NCBI GenBank assembly: GCA_038503075.1
Contig: JBCAML010000005.1
Span: forward strand, 2,334,504-2,398,503
DNA: 64,000 bases
Reading direction: 5' to 3'
DNA from: Gyromitra esculenta
Taxonomy: Eukaryota; Ascomycota; Pezizomycetes; Pezizales; Discinaceae
The notes beneath the pieces are model-generated. The model ran no database searches. It was not told where the DNA came from and was given only the letters and a program-made list of their open reading frames with translations. Position 1 is the first letter of the stretch. Every line of letters begins with the position of its first letter. Below, piece after piece: positions 36,001 through 48,465 of the stretch. A program made the translations under genes and the position numbers.

Positions 36001-37235
36001 GCCCAAGTATCGCCTGGTGGCCATCGTGGGTCTCTACGGCAGTTTGCAGCAAGCGAAAGGCGTCTTTACCAGTCGTAAGCCGCGAACAATTACCGCGCTA
36101 AATGTCTCATATGCACAACACATTACACGGTCAGGGCGATTTTCAGGTCCTCGAGAATTAGAAGTCTGATCACAGTTTGGGGTTCCGCTGAATTCCCCGG
36201 GTTCTGAATGAGAAAAAAGGGAACAGACGCTGTATCCGTTACCGTTATCCAACGGTACGCCACCCTGTTGCTTGGCTGTTTCTTTCGATCTTCGAGAAGG
36301 ATTAGCTATGCGCGGATAGGTGGGTGGTGAGACTCGTGATGGCAGGTTGTGAAACATTAAGAGATCTATTATAAATGTTTAGTTAGCCAGTGGTGATAAA
36401 GGTAAGCGTAAGCATGACTGTAGTTACTTGCACGGTCGTTCACGGGATGACGGCGAATCCTGTCTAATGGCGAACAAGGGTTCTGGGCCAATAGATGGCC
36501 AGGTCAAGACGATATTAACTCTGCAGCTCTTTACTCAAATATACTGTGAAAATATCTGCTTACCATCAGAGAGAATCCACCGTCACCCCGCGAACGACTG
36601 TAGCTGCTAAAGCGTCCTGCGGGATGAAGGGGAAAGCAATTACTCTTCCGTTTTGTCTGATCTTCCAGTCCCTAGCTTATCGCTTGCTTCTGTTGCACAG
36701 CTGTTTATATTACTTCACGTAAATATATGTGTACATAGTGGAGAACCTTACTCGATTGCAATATATTAGGAATGCCTCGCTAAAACGAAGTTTCTCCTGT
36801 AAATGGCAGCTGGGCACAGCGTGACATGAGAGAGGTCATACCGTGGTCCTCCACAATATATTGGGTGCTTTTAATTTTCTGGGGTAGATAGTGTGCCTGT
36901 AATCCCTGTATAATTTTAATCCCTCCATATTGGATGCCCCGGAACCCGAGAGGCCCACCTATAGCAGGGAAGATGGAATAAATGCAAAAGTACGTAGCAA
37001 TAGCCACGATAATAATTTTATAGGGAGATTATTTCATTTCGCATTCAAAAAAAATAGTACAGGTAGGGATGTCATCCGCCAAGTGACATGGAATCCTTCC
37101 AAAGCGTAATAGAGCTCGAGGGCGGAACGCTGGACAATAAAAACAAGAGAATAGGATCAGCAACCCTGCCATTGCTCAGGCTCATTACATCAAAATACCA
37201 CAAAAGAAACCTCAACATCGTCAGGAGCTTTCGAC
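30081..37235. other. 7-kb gene desert
   Basis: No gene, RNA or complete mobile element is supported across this stretch. The first 500 bp probably hold the promoter of the minus-strand 26484 gene. An ATGCT pentanucleotide repeat lies at about 30803-30827, and a long pyrimidine tract at about 30970-31020. A CCCTAA-type site (AACCCTAACCC) lies at 35733-35743 and a near match at 33134. The short open frames are AT-rich noise. Decayed repeats are likely but cannot be named by eye. Confidence 0.5.
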
Positions 37236-39221
37236 CTAGACCTTCTCGTCGACGATATCGATTACACCTTGCCCGCCCTCGATGGTGACGGTGGTCTTCT
37301 TCAAACTGGCGGCCTTGGGGAACGGAGCGTTGAAGATTGCGTTCAGCTCTTCGAGTGTTCTGTCCTTGGTCTCGACGTAGAAGAAGTAGATGAAGGCGGC
37401 TTGGAAGGCATCCCAGGCGATGTAAAGGAAGTAGAACCTCCATTGGACATTGCCGAGACCTACGGGAGTAGCGTACTGGTTGAAGAAAGATGCAATGTTT
37501 ACCCAGCTATTGCCAGTCAGTATAACAAACACCAAACATATCAGAGGATTGAAACGTACAAGTTGTAAACAGCCATTCCCTTGGCTCTGGTCTCGAAAGA
37601 GAGACACTCGACGGGATACAAAGCCTGGAAGGGCGTGAATCCGACGGAGTACGTGAATCCGAACATGTAAATCATAGCCACCGTAGCGTTTGAAGCCGCC
37701 TTGTTATCGGTACCAGCAAATTTCGCTGAAAGCCCTGCCACGATGGCGAACCACATGACGAAGAGAAGCGACGCAGTCATGAGCATCTTCCTTCGGCCGA
37801 CTCTGTCTACCAAGCTGGATCCAATCAGGGCACCGATGAAAGAGATAACCGCGATGACTCCTGTGAGCATGAGCTGTGTGTTGACACTCGTGATTCCGGC
37901 TTGCTCCAACATGACTGGGAGGAAGTAACTGATAGCAGCGTTTCCAGACCATTCTAAATGGCTGTCAGCACCTCATCTATCGATTGATCTGGTGGGGAAA
38001 CCTTACGTCCAAAAAATGCCATACTGATGACCATGGTGAGTCTCCATCTGGATGCCCTGGTGGCAACCAATTCGCTGTAATCCCACCAACGCTTGTCGGA
38101 ACCAGTCGTTGAGATCTCCTCTTGCATCTCCCTGAAACTGAGCTGCACAATCGCATTGTTCGGGTCGTCCTCTCCGTGGTATTTGGCAAGAATCTGTGAA
38201 CCAATCGTGAGTAAATTTTCTGCAGAGTTTAGATTTCAGTGGGACTTACAGCAAGAGCTTCTTCGTGTCTGTCATTGGCCATCAACCAACGGGGGGTTTC
38301 TGGCATAAAAAGTGATCCGACCACGATAATACCGGAAAAGGACATTTGGAGCCACAATGGGATCTATATGATGTAAGTAGATTTTCCAAATATCAGGTGA
38401 TGGCTGCACCTACCCTCCAAGAGCTGTTTGATTCGGGGTAGTGAAGATTGGTGCCGTATGAGATCCACGAGGCCGGGATAGCTGAAGAGATGATATTAAC
38501 TTAAGCTTTGGGAAGGAAGGATTGCTCCGGGCGGGGTGTCACTCACATCCAATGAACCAGAAACTGTTGAAAATCCCAGTCAGGACACCACGATACTTCG
38601 GGTGGGCCATCTCGGCGACGTAGCTAGGTCCTGCAGTGGCAGACAAAGCAACTCCAAAACCGAGGACAAAACGCCCACCCTTGAACTGCGCCATAGTGTT
38701 GGCTGGCGCTTGAATACATGTACCGATGATGATGAATATAGCTAATTATCACTAGGTTAGACAAAACACCAAGAATCTAGTTGGTAACTAACCTCCGAAA
38801 AACATTCCCCAGCGACGACCCCAAGTATCAGTGAGTGGGCCAGCGACAAAAGAACCACAGAGATTTCCAACAGCTAGTTTAGGTGTTAGCAAGAAACCAA
38901 ATGGGCTTGGAAGCGCGCAACCATACTGTAAATAGCGAAAACAAAGCCAGTAGAAGCACCAGTAGTTGTCATGCCGAACTGGCGCTGGTACGGTATCATG
39001 GCATTGATAGAGCCCATCAACGAACCATCGTAACCGTTGATACAGGCATTGAGAGTTGCTAGAAGACAGAGACCGTACATCTGGAACATACGTTTCGTCC
39101 ACGGATTGACGGGGCTCTTCTGCACCGCATCTGCGAAGGCGACATTCTCGACGGCCACAACCCTTCCATGCCCGCTGGGCTTGGAGAAGTCGTCTATGTC
39201 GTGCTTCTCGGAATCGGACAT
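37236..39221 (-). CDS. MFS sugar transporter (lactose permease/hexose type)
   Basis: This is a proton-coupled or facilitative sugar porter of the MFS sugar family (TC 2.A.1.1), expected in the plasma membrane with twelve helices. Eight exons (39221-38927, 38873-38793, 38741-38547, 38481-38414, 38363-38250, 38193-38007, 37953-37560, 37506-37236) give 534 residues, with introns of 50-65 bp. Diagnostic motifs are GYDGSLMGSIN in helix 1, AGPLTDTWGRRWGM in loop 2-3, GPSYVAEMAHPKYRG, PETPRWLM, SLVDRVGRRKML in loop 8-9, PVECLSFETRAKG, and VETKDRTLEEL at the C-terminus. I chose the ATG at 39221 over the in-frame one at 39308 because a TATA element (TATAAAATA) lies about 110 bp upstream of 39221, too close to 39308. 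The substrate is uncertain. It shares its neighbourhood with a rhamnosidase-like GH78 gene. Confidence 0.93.
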
Positions 39222-42200
39222 CTCGTTCGTGGTCGTGTGTAGCTTGACTCCTTTTACAAGTGAACAATAGGATGCCAAAGGCCGAACTTGGGAGTGAACG
39301 AAAAGCAAACGGACCGCGCCTGCGAGGGGTGTATTTTATACTTATGGGAGAGGGGAGGGGACGGAGATAACCAATGTACTGTGGGGAAGGTTTCTCACGC
39401 TAATTAATTATTTTTTCCTTTTCGTTTGGATATTATCAAAGTTGGGGCCCCCACAATTAGTTTGATAGCATTGGACGCGCCTAGCTAGGGGGGTGCGACC
39501 CCAGATATTTGCCGTTGAAGTAGCTAGACTACCAAATCGGTATGCAATAATTAATAGTCCCATTGGCTGGCTGATTGAACGTATTGTCGCGCTGCCTCTT
39601 GGAGGCGTTAGGGCATGAGAGAGTTAGGCTATTATTCGGTCCTAGCCGACAAGGATTAAATGCTATGTAAAATGCATATATGGGGATCGGGTGAGCCTAG
39701 ACCAGGGGGAGAGCTCGATGGCTTATCCATGGCCATGTCTGCCATCCCACAGTTCTCTGGGGGCGATATGAATTTCAGGAGTCAGGAGAGTTCTAGCATG
39801 GTAGACAGTAATAATCTTCCGCCTTTCCCTGCTGATAGACTCACTCCATCCACACAAAAATCTGTATGCCTACATGTACTCTACCCTTTTGCCATAACGT
39901 GGCCCAAAGCGATATCTGCCTGCAGATGTCAAGCTTAAGCTTGCGGCTCACAAGGTCAAGTGTAATTTGGAGCACATATTCCCAGGCAATATAAGCTCAA
40001 ATATGGACCAATCCCTGGGATTCGACCTTGTACCTTTGCATCCGTTCGACGGAGAGAGGCTGAATAGATGGCAGAGCGATATAAAAGACAAAGGTAAAAA
40101 GGGGGAAAAGTCCTCGAAAACGGTACCAACTAAGGCTCGGCCACGGTCTTGCTCCAACTGCCACCATCTTCTGCCTATTCAGTAATACCAATCTACCCCA
40201 CTCAAGCAGACATTTCTAAACCAGCGTAAACGAATGTAAGCGAAAGGACCTGGAGTAGGCTCCCTGTAGTCCAGGTAATGGAGTGATAGTGGGGTTATGT
40301 GGGGAAATCATCCCAAATCTCAGTACGCCAGACCAACATTGCAAAGCGATGATAAATTGAGCGCCACTAACCAGCGTTACAGGACCTAAACCCAAAACTT
40401 CACCTGAATCAGCGAGGGTTCGATGGCGGAACTGAACGGCACCTCTTGAGGAGTGTTTTCCCTTGCTCGGGCCGTTCCAGGTGACATCTTCCTGGACGTC
40501 TTCATGGTGCAGCGGGCCAGCTTGCCGTTAGAGGTGATTTCCGGAAGAATCTGGCGGCGCCACCGGGGTCGCGGTCCGTCTGCTCCGGCTGATGTCCCTG
40601 CCCAGAACATGGATCGCGCTCCACTGCGTGGCTGTTCCAATGGATTGCTAGCGAAAAGTCACGATCGTGTTGAAGTTTGCACCCCACACTTCCCGGATGG
40701 TGGCCATGGTCAGATCGTCTGCATGTCATATTCGCTGTTTCACCTTGGTACTTATCCAGAAACCGTAAGCTCAGGACACAGGACACAGGGGGACGCGAAA
40801 CGAGTTCCCACGATATAGGATTAGCCTCCAAGAGTGAGGGATACAGCGCTATCAAACACCAGAGGACATGGGATATTAACCTTGAGAGAATTCCGGGGAT
40901 ACGGAGCCCTACGTGGGGAGCAAGAGAACCAAAGTTACAAAGTTACACGCATGTGCCCTTGTCCGTGGCTTTTTATTTCTTCGAATATCCACTTACCGCT
41001 GCTTCATCTCGGCAAACCTGGTACTTCTTCAAGGTTTAGCGTCGATTTCTTCCAGAATTCACATACTCTAGTTCGTCCCGTGCCTTTTTATAAAAAAATT
41101 CCCTTCTTTTCTGTACCCGTCAGTGGCTTTTGAGCATGTTCTGTGTTACTCCTGGTTGAGGTATTCACATACACACTACCACAAACGGTTTGATACAGGA
41201 AGATTAGTTGGTGGGTAGCTCCATAGCCAATCCTCCAATAGAATATGTAGGTGCCTCGGTTCTTTATACAGCACGATATAAGATCTATTTTCCGATTTGC
41301 TTTGAATGATTTATTCGCTGGCAATTGGGACGGTAGATAAAATGCCTGTGCAGTAGAATCACGCGTGATCGTGAATGAAGCATGCAGCGCAAGAGAGCGG
41401 CTCTTATCAACTATTTTGGCGTGCCTTGAGTGGCGTTGTTGTTTAAAGGGCTTATATAGGTATAAAGCGAAACTCGCTAATACTCTGCCTTGATATGCAT
41501 GGTCGTACAGCTTTCATTATAGATTGGATTCTCCAACCTTCAATTTTTTCTCTCTATGTGACGGCGTCAGCAAACGCCGATATATTCTATCAAACTTGAC
41601 AGTTGGTTCCTAGTCAAGTGCTGGGATTGGGCCTATGGTGATACCCACAGGTATGTTCTTGCACAGTGTATACGTAAGGTAGAGCTAGAATAGTGGGTTC
41701 AGTAGAACGGATAGTCTCATCGTTCCACTTTCATCTCAACTCTAGTTCTTGCACTGCGGGGGCGGGGGAGAGAAGAGGGGTGAGTCCTATCTGGTGTTGA
41801 AGAGGGGGGGGGATGCTGCAATTGGGTACGATAATCACAACCAACTGAGGTATCTGACTGTGGCAGACACGCTGATTAGTGATTGTAGTAAACTTCGCAA
41901 AGACACATGCTGAATGGCGTGTGATCCGAAGCATAACTCCATGAAGAACAATGCATCACAATTAGGGTAGGGAGGTTATTCGGAACGGAAACAAAACGCA
42001 CTCCAATTAAAATACCAGAGTTAAGCCATGGTTCAAGGACCGGAATTAATCCGATGAAGATCTCTGCAAACCCAGAACCCCGAGCCATTTCTGGGCCAAG
42101 CATGGCGGAAGAGGTAAATCTCCGATTGGATGAGTATATACTGCGGTGGTGGAACCAGAAAACCCGACACTAGATGAAGCGTGTGGGGTGTGATAATTAG

Positions 42201-43890
42201 TCTAATGCCTAGAAAACCTATGCATCAATTGATCAACGTAAGTAAAGCTACTTGTGGCGCAGATAGAACGGAGGCGTAAGATGAGTAGAAGTCCTACAGT
42301 TTAGGCGGCGGAACACCTTGAGATCTCATCCGGAAAAAACGCGCGCGCAAATGGGAGCTTGGGGCATGGGATAATTGCGAATCTCCGTGAATAGTATCGC
42401 CCAGCTCTGAGTTGTAAGGGATCCCCCGTCTTGGATTTTTGAGCGCTCTATGTATTTTTAAATTTCGTGACCTCGTTTTTAATCAACATGTGACTGCTAT
42501 AGTCGGAATATCTCGTTTGAATAAACATGCTTATGAGTGAAAAAGGAAACCTTCCGAACCAGGGACGCAAGGGCTTGTATTTTCAATAACCAACCCTGAG
42601 GCTTAATGGCGGGGCATCTTTGAGGGGTTTTGATATTTCCGGGAGCGGAAGGTTTACTGGTGGGACTGGGCTTTTTTGTTTAAATCGAGTGACCATAGAT
42701 GATCAATATCAATGGGAAGGTAACATTGCTAGTCCTATAAGGTGAATTGGTATTTGACTGTAACAACAAGGAACCCGCGAAGCCCTCAAGAGTCTGTATG
42801 AGAGGAGTATGCGTGGTTCCTCTGCCTGGATAACTTTTATTCTATGATATGCCGGTAGCTATGTACGGAATTTCTGTTGAGAATCTTAGTAGGCATTGTG
42901 CAGTGTCAAGTTACACGTGAGCGATCACTGAGAGTGTATGCTATAGTGATAGTGGTTTCCGGAGTATTGTTGATCAAGCACCTTGAAACCATTCGTGAGT
43001 TATGGTTGTGTGAACTGTACGATCAAAAGCATGATCAACCGAAACAGCAGTAAAGAAGGGGAGATTTGATTCGGCAAGGTTGGCTTGTTTAGAGGATTTG
43101 CTGTCACTACATTTATGTCTCAGGCAATCGCTGCTCATCGAGGATCAAGATCTGCACATAACCAGATAACAGTAGGCAAACTCTCTGAATATCAAACAGC
43201 GCAAAGCGACTGTTTTCAGTGATTATCTTTAATGCCTATGGCTATTGGACTGCAGCCCACCAAGACATCGACCGTATCACAAATAATAAAAAACCCTGCT
43301 ATTTGGAGGGGGATTTTGGAACAGACAGTTGGCAAAACCATCAAAGACCTCAATTTATAGTCCTATCCCTCAAGCACATACTCATGCCCCTGATACGAGT
43401 AAAACACTAGCGGATGAGCAGATGGCTATTCAGAGAAATGAATGGGTTAGGGCTAAGAGGCAGTCATGTGCTAAGATGAGGCTCAAATGGGGTGGATTTC
43501 GTTAAAATGAGGCTTTCTCGGCAGCTTATCTCTGCAGAGAATGCGCGTGTCGAGATGGGGGTGGTGAGCATCGCCGAAAAGGTGGGGAGAATAGCCAATT
43601 ATGTTGATTTATCGAGGGGCAGATGACGCTTCTGTCACGACATTCTGGCTTCTGCGTCTCGGCTGCGTCGCTGTGCAATCCAAGAACTGTTCTACTGTAT
43701 GTATTTCCTCACAGCTCAGCCTATGACCAAATCCTCTGCTGCATGTGTGTAGATACTAGATACAGGTGTGGTGGTCTAGAGTGTTGAAATTGGGCCAGCT
43801 CTCAGTCTCTCGATCGAATAACCCTTGATTTCATCCTCTCCTCCACAGACGATAGCAACACCAATATATAACACCCCAATACATCTCGAT
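39222..43890. other. Intergenic, no supported gene
   Basis: Short frames in both directions at 40386-41133 hint at a decayed gene on the minus strand, but no family can be assigned. A G-rich tract lies at about 41757-41812. A GGGTTAGGGCTA near-telomeric motif lies at 43444-43455. The last 200 bp probably hold the promoter of the 43891 gene (TATATAAC at 43865). Confidence 0.5.
39331..39341 (-). promoter_or_regulatory. TATA box of the sugar transporter
   Basis: The minus strand reads AGTATAAAATAC about 110 bp before the ATG at 39221. Its position decides between two possible in-frame starts. Confidence 0.55.
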
Positions 43891-45482
43891 ATGGCCTCAC
43901 TTCATCCCGAACGAAGGTACGATCTCGTTATATTTGGAGCCACAGGATACACGGGAAAACTGGCCTCGGAACAAGTGCTTCTGGGCGGTCCATCCACGTT
44001 GAAATGGGCTATCGCTGGGAGGTCGCTACACAAGCTCGAGATAATTGCTGCGGACTACAACACGCGCTTCCCTGACCGTGTCCCCGTTGGTATGCACGAA
44101 ATCCTCTCGGTCCCTATCCAGCGTCATTGCTGACATGCATCGTTCTCCTCAGATACTTTCATCTCGGGCCTGGACGAAGACTCCCTCGAGAGGCTCGCGA
44201 GGTGCACCCGCTGTCTCATCTCGACTGTTGGTCCTTTCATAAAATACGGATCGCCTGTGGTGGAAGCTTGCGCAAAGAATGGCACCCATTATGTCGATTC
44301 CACTGGCGAAATGCCTTGGGTGAAGAAGATGATTGAAAAATACCACAAGACAGCACATGACAGTGGGGCTATTGTAAGAAGAGGCCCTTTAGACGCGTGA
44401 AGATCACGTTTGGGGTCGATTGCTTACGCCAACTTTAGATTATCCCACAATGCGGCGTTGAGTCTGCTCCAGCTGACTTGTCGGCGTATTCCCTTGTCAA
44501 GATCGTTCGAGATAAGCTTAATTGTCCTGTTGCCGAGATCGTTTTCGCTGCTGATGAGATCAAGTTAGTCTCTACCCTTCCCCCTCTCTTACGTATGGCC
44601 TAGATTTTAGAAGGCTAACATCTTGATAGGACGGGATTGAGCGGTGGAACACTTGAGGCACCCTTTCCCCCTCCAGTGACTCTTTGGTTGGTCCTAACGC
44701 TTTCCTAGACAGTTCTATGTGTTTTCGAAATGTGCAGTGTTCGGGAAATCATGGAGTCGGCGAAACCCTACTCACTGTCGCCCATCAAGGGGCCTGACGC
44801 GCCCTATACCCCCCCAATCCGCCGTCACAAGGAATTGGGTCTCCTCACATCGTGGATTCAAGCTATTCCGGATGTAACTCTCGTCATGCGTAGCTGGGGC
44901 TTGTACAACGGAGGCGAATACTATGGGAAGAGATTCTCCTTCAAGGAATATCGCAAGACTTCAAACTGGTTCGCTGCGGTGGGATGGGTGGCCTTGATTA
45001 ACTTCATATCGATACTTCCATTGATCCCCCCGTTTAGGTGCGTATGCGTGATTTGGTTTGTGGTTTAAGTGACGTACTGATAGCATTGCTTTAGATGGTT
45101 TGCTAGGAAATTCCTAACACAGCCTGGCTTCGGCCCTACCGACGAGTAAGTCCCCCATCCCCCCATCCCACAGTCCTCATCCTAAGTAAATTCCTGTAGA
45201 CAAATGAGCAAGCACCGTGTCGAATGGCGCGGCGTCGCAGAAGCCGACGACAATAAACCCATCCACGGCAGAGCCCATGTAACATTCAGATACGAAAAGG
45301 ATTGCTACACTCTGACCGGTATTCTCTTGGCTCAGACGGCGTTTAGTATTCTTTTCAATGAGGATTCGGCGGCGAAGAAGATGGGGGGTGGGATCCTTAC
45401 GCCGAGCACGATTGCGACGGAGAGGTATTTTAGGGATTTGGATAGAGTTGGTGTGCATGTTGAGACTAAGTTCCTAGATTGA
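43891..45482 (+). CDS. Saccharopine dehydrogenase-like oxidoreductase (trans-acting enoyl reductase type)
   Basis: Seven exons (43891-44089, 44153-44373, 44439-44563, 44630-44686, 44738-45037, 45095-45145, 45200-45482) give 411 residues, the usual length for this fungal family. The N-terminus is a Rossmann nucleotide-binding fold with GATGYTG at residues 16-22 after YDLVIF. It is followed by an AGRS-type cofactor loop (AIAGRSLHKLE) and STVGPF. The middle holds GVESAPADLSAY and TGLSGGT, both typical of the family. A hydrophobic stretch near residue 290 (VALINFISILPLIPPF) and the LTQPGFGPTDE motif follow. Family members reduce C=C or C=N bonds; bacterial relatives act in trans on polyketides, while the fungal substrate is unknown. 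I chose the ATG directly before the Rossmann strand rather than one 66 bp upstream. The gene appears intact. Confidence 0.92.
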
Positions 45483-46282
45483 GGTATTTGTCTGCGGGTA
45501 ATGGGATTTTAGGTGTTGGGTGATAGCTCTAAGGTTTAATGAGGCGATGAACTTGTAATGGCACTGGGCTGGGGATTCGGAGGTATGAAGGATCTTGGGC
45601 AAACTCCTTGAATGGATGTCTAGGGGGTTTCTCCTGGCAAATAATGGACCTAATGGAGTTGCGGCTGGGGTTACGTACAGGCCTGAGGGGTGACCCTGTG
45701 CTTCACCGTAATCTGGGGCGTGTATTACAAACTAGATGTCGTTGATGCCCCACGGCCATCAATGGCAATACTTATTATGGAAGGCCACGGCGAGTGAATT
45801 TGGGGTTAGGGTTGGAGTCAAGCGATCCAAGAATAGTTTGCTATCTACACGTATGGAAGATGGAGGCAGAGGGCTATTACAAGGGTAGCGAAGGAGTACC
45901 TAGATAATTTGATCGAATCCTCTCTAACGGGCTATATTGGCTTTTTAAAAATTTGGGACCAATCGAGTGACCCCTTGTGATCGCGACGGTTCCGGATTGG
46001 CTAGTGTACTGATATGTACCCTGCTAATCTTAGCCGAAACCCCCCACCGACCCCGCAACAGTTCGGGGATTCGAATCCCGAACCTGGTGCTCAGAGAAGA
46101 CTTTCGACATGAACCCGTATCTAGGAGTTCTGCACCAGGGGGCTTGAGTTTCGCCCTCGGCTCTATTCGTGCGGGGCATATCATGTCTTGAGATAGCTAT
46201 AGTTAAGAATGATTCTGTTCTGCTGTATGCTGTAGGATGCTGCTTCTCCCAATCGCTACCTACACCCTCCATTGGTGCACAA
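45483..46282. other. Intergenic with a palindrome
   Basis: No gene is seen. GGGTTAGGGTTGG lies at 45803-45815. A near-perfect 23-nt palindrome (GTTCGGGGATTCGAATCCCG, continuing AAC) lies at 46061-46083. It resembles a tRNA T-arm, but no cloverleaf fits around it. Confidence 0.55.
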
Positions 46283-47988
46283 ATGTCAAATCTTATATCA
46301 AGAGAGACCCTGGAACGGTTTCGTAACACAGCTTCTTCCCTGATTCCAGAACTCCATGAGCGTCATGAGAGTCCCAAGAACGTAATACGCTTTGAACCAA
46401 ATCCTTCGACGTTTCTCCGATACAAGCCCCACGCCCTTTTCCCTGTACAAGATCTAGAAAAAAAGCTATGGGGGAGGGGGGACGAATTCATCCTAGACTT
46501 TGAGTCCCACAGAACGGGATACTTTTCTTTCCATCTGGCAGGAGAGGGTGATTCGGTTGGTGACGCTCCTACAAGACTTAGACTGGTCTTTGGCGAGGTG
46601 CCTGGAGATGTCGTTGAAGAACTGGATCCATCAACATCAAAGGTGATTGGTTTGCTCCAATACCCCACGGGGCTTGGGTCGTATCCTCAGTAGATCGCTG
46701 ACTTTCGTGCTGTACATACATGTAGTCCTGGATATCGACCGCATGGTATCCAGATGAGATAATCAGCATAGATGAATGCCCATCTAGCGTCCGTCTACCA
46801 CGTCGGTATGCCTTCCGCTACGTCCGTGTTCAGGTTCTTTGCGGCTCTAAGTCGTACAAGATAAAACTCCTGAATGTAATGGCGACGGGAATCTCGTCCA
46901 CAGCCGCCGCGCCACCTCCATATATGACCTCCGATCATCTATTACAGAAAATCGATGAGATTTCCGTTGTCACACTACGAGATTGTATGACGACGATCTT
47001 TGAGGACGGGCCGAGGAGAGATCGACGTTTATGGCTTGGGGATCTGAGATTACAGGCATTGGCGAACTATTACACGTTTAAGAACTACGATCTCGTGAAA
47101 AGGTGTCTTTATCTATTTGCTGGGTTTCCGAGGGACGATGGAAGTGTTGCTGCTGCGATTTTCGAAAGACCGGTAACGAAGGCTGCCGGGGATTATATTT
47201 TGGATTATGACATTCTGTTCGGAGTTACAGTTTTAGACTACGTTCTGTAAGTTTGGTTTTGATCCCTCTTGCTAGTTTGGCTTCGGAGCTTGTCGTCTGA
47301 CTTTGCGGTGGCTAGAGCATCTGGAGACACAGCCGCGGGGCACGATCTATGGGAAACCGTGGTTAGCAGTACCAAAAACTCCGTTGCCTCAATATCTTCA
47401 ACCGGAGAGTTTACTCCTCCAAAAGACGTTTGGGTATTCCTAGACTGGCAAGATGAGCTTGATCGAACAACTGGAGCGCACGCGCTTATAGTATTCGCCC
47501 TGAAAGCCGTTAACCGACTAGCCTCTCTTCTTGGTTATTCGGAAATCCACAGCGATATCATATCAAGCGCGTCACAGAAAATTATTTCAAATTTCGACGC
47601 TACGAGGGGGGTCTTTCTCAGTGGCCCAGGGAAGCAAATATCTTGGGCCTCGCAGGCCTGGGTTGCACTAGCTGAGATCGTGCCGAGAGAGATAGCTAAG
47701 GTTGCCCTGATAACAGCCTACAATGACCCCACGGCGATCAGAGCCATGACACCCTATTTGTTTCACTACGTGACGGAAGCCTTTGCGAGGGTTGGAGCGA
47801 AAGAGGAGGCGATGGCGTTGCTGAAGAGCTATTGGGGTGGTATGGTTGAGAATGGTGCTGATGCGTTTTGGGAGGCTTACAATCCGGAGGATTCGAAGTT
47901 CAGCCCTTATAATGATCACTTGAATAACTCGTACTGCCATGCTTGGAGTTGTACGCCGTCGTATTTGTTGAGGTCTGGGTTGATCTAA
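46283..47988 (+). CDS. GH78 alpha-L-rhamnosidase-like glycoside hydrolase
   Basis: Three exons (46283-46642, 46726-47246, 47316-47988) give 517 residues. The (alpha/alpha)6 catalytic part is recognised by DGPRRDRRLWLGDLRLQAL (D214 onward), the region that carries catalytic acidic residues in GH78 enzymes. It also shows DDGSVAAAIFE, WVFLDWQDELDRTTG, SGPGKQISWASQAWVAL, YLFHYVTEAF and SYCHAWSCTPSYLLRSG. The N-terminal 170 residues form a beta-sandwich-like region (LDFESHRTGYFSFHL, LRLVFGEVPGDV). Family enzymes release terminal rhamnose from plant glycosides and cell-wall polysaccharides. I see no signal peptide, so an intracellular enzyme acting on imported glycosides is likely. The nearby sugar transporter (37-39 kb) would suit that, though linkage alone is weak evidence. 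The splice joins restore SK-SWISTAWYPDE and YVL-ASGDTA. Confidence 0.9.
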
Positions 47989-48465
47989 AATGTTAACTTC
48001 CGAAGCAACAAAAAAAGTGCTATACATCTGGGGATGATTTGTAGAACTAAGAGGATCCAATGCCCCTGCGAGTTATGTATAGTACATATCTGATCTTCCG
48101 GAAGAAGAGGGAACGACTATCCGATATAGTAGGAGATTCGTATATGCATAAAGCCCAACTGTGGTATTTTTTAAACATGGTTAACATTACCCATTTGGGG
48201 TGTTCGGCCACTTATTAGTAGATCTTGGGATCAGATGTATGTAACACGTAACATGGGTGCAGCAAGGGGTATGCTATTCTGATCTGTACCCTGTCTCGCG
48301 CTTACCATTCGTGAAACATCGCTGCTGCCTGGGGTGGTGCGACGACAGGAACGCGACGACAGTGCGCAGCCTTGTGTTCTGGCAGCTACTATAACTGTCC
48401 AACTTTCTTCCCCTCATCAACTCCGTGGCCGCTCGGTATGGTTTGATAAGGAACGAACTCCCACA
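47989..48465. other. Intergenic / promoter
   Basis: Nothing is recognised in this 477-bp spacer. It must hold the 3' end of the GH78 gene and the promoter of the 48466 gene. Confidence 0.5.

Noticed and set aside
40386..40860. Possible remnant of an adenylation domain (LPEITSNGKLAR) or FAD enzyme on the minus strand
   Set aside because: Only one short motif-like string fits, frames disagree, and no upstream core motifs are found.
46030..46110. Possible tRNA gene around a T-arm-like sequence
   Set aside because: No matching acceptor, D-arm or anticodon arm could be placed on either strand, and the loop is shifted from the normal TTCRANY position.
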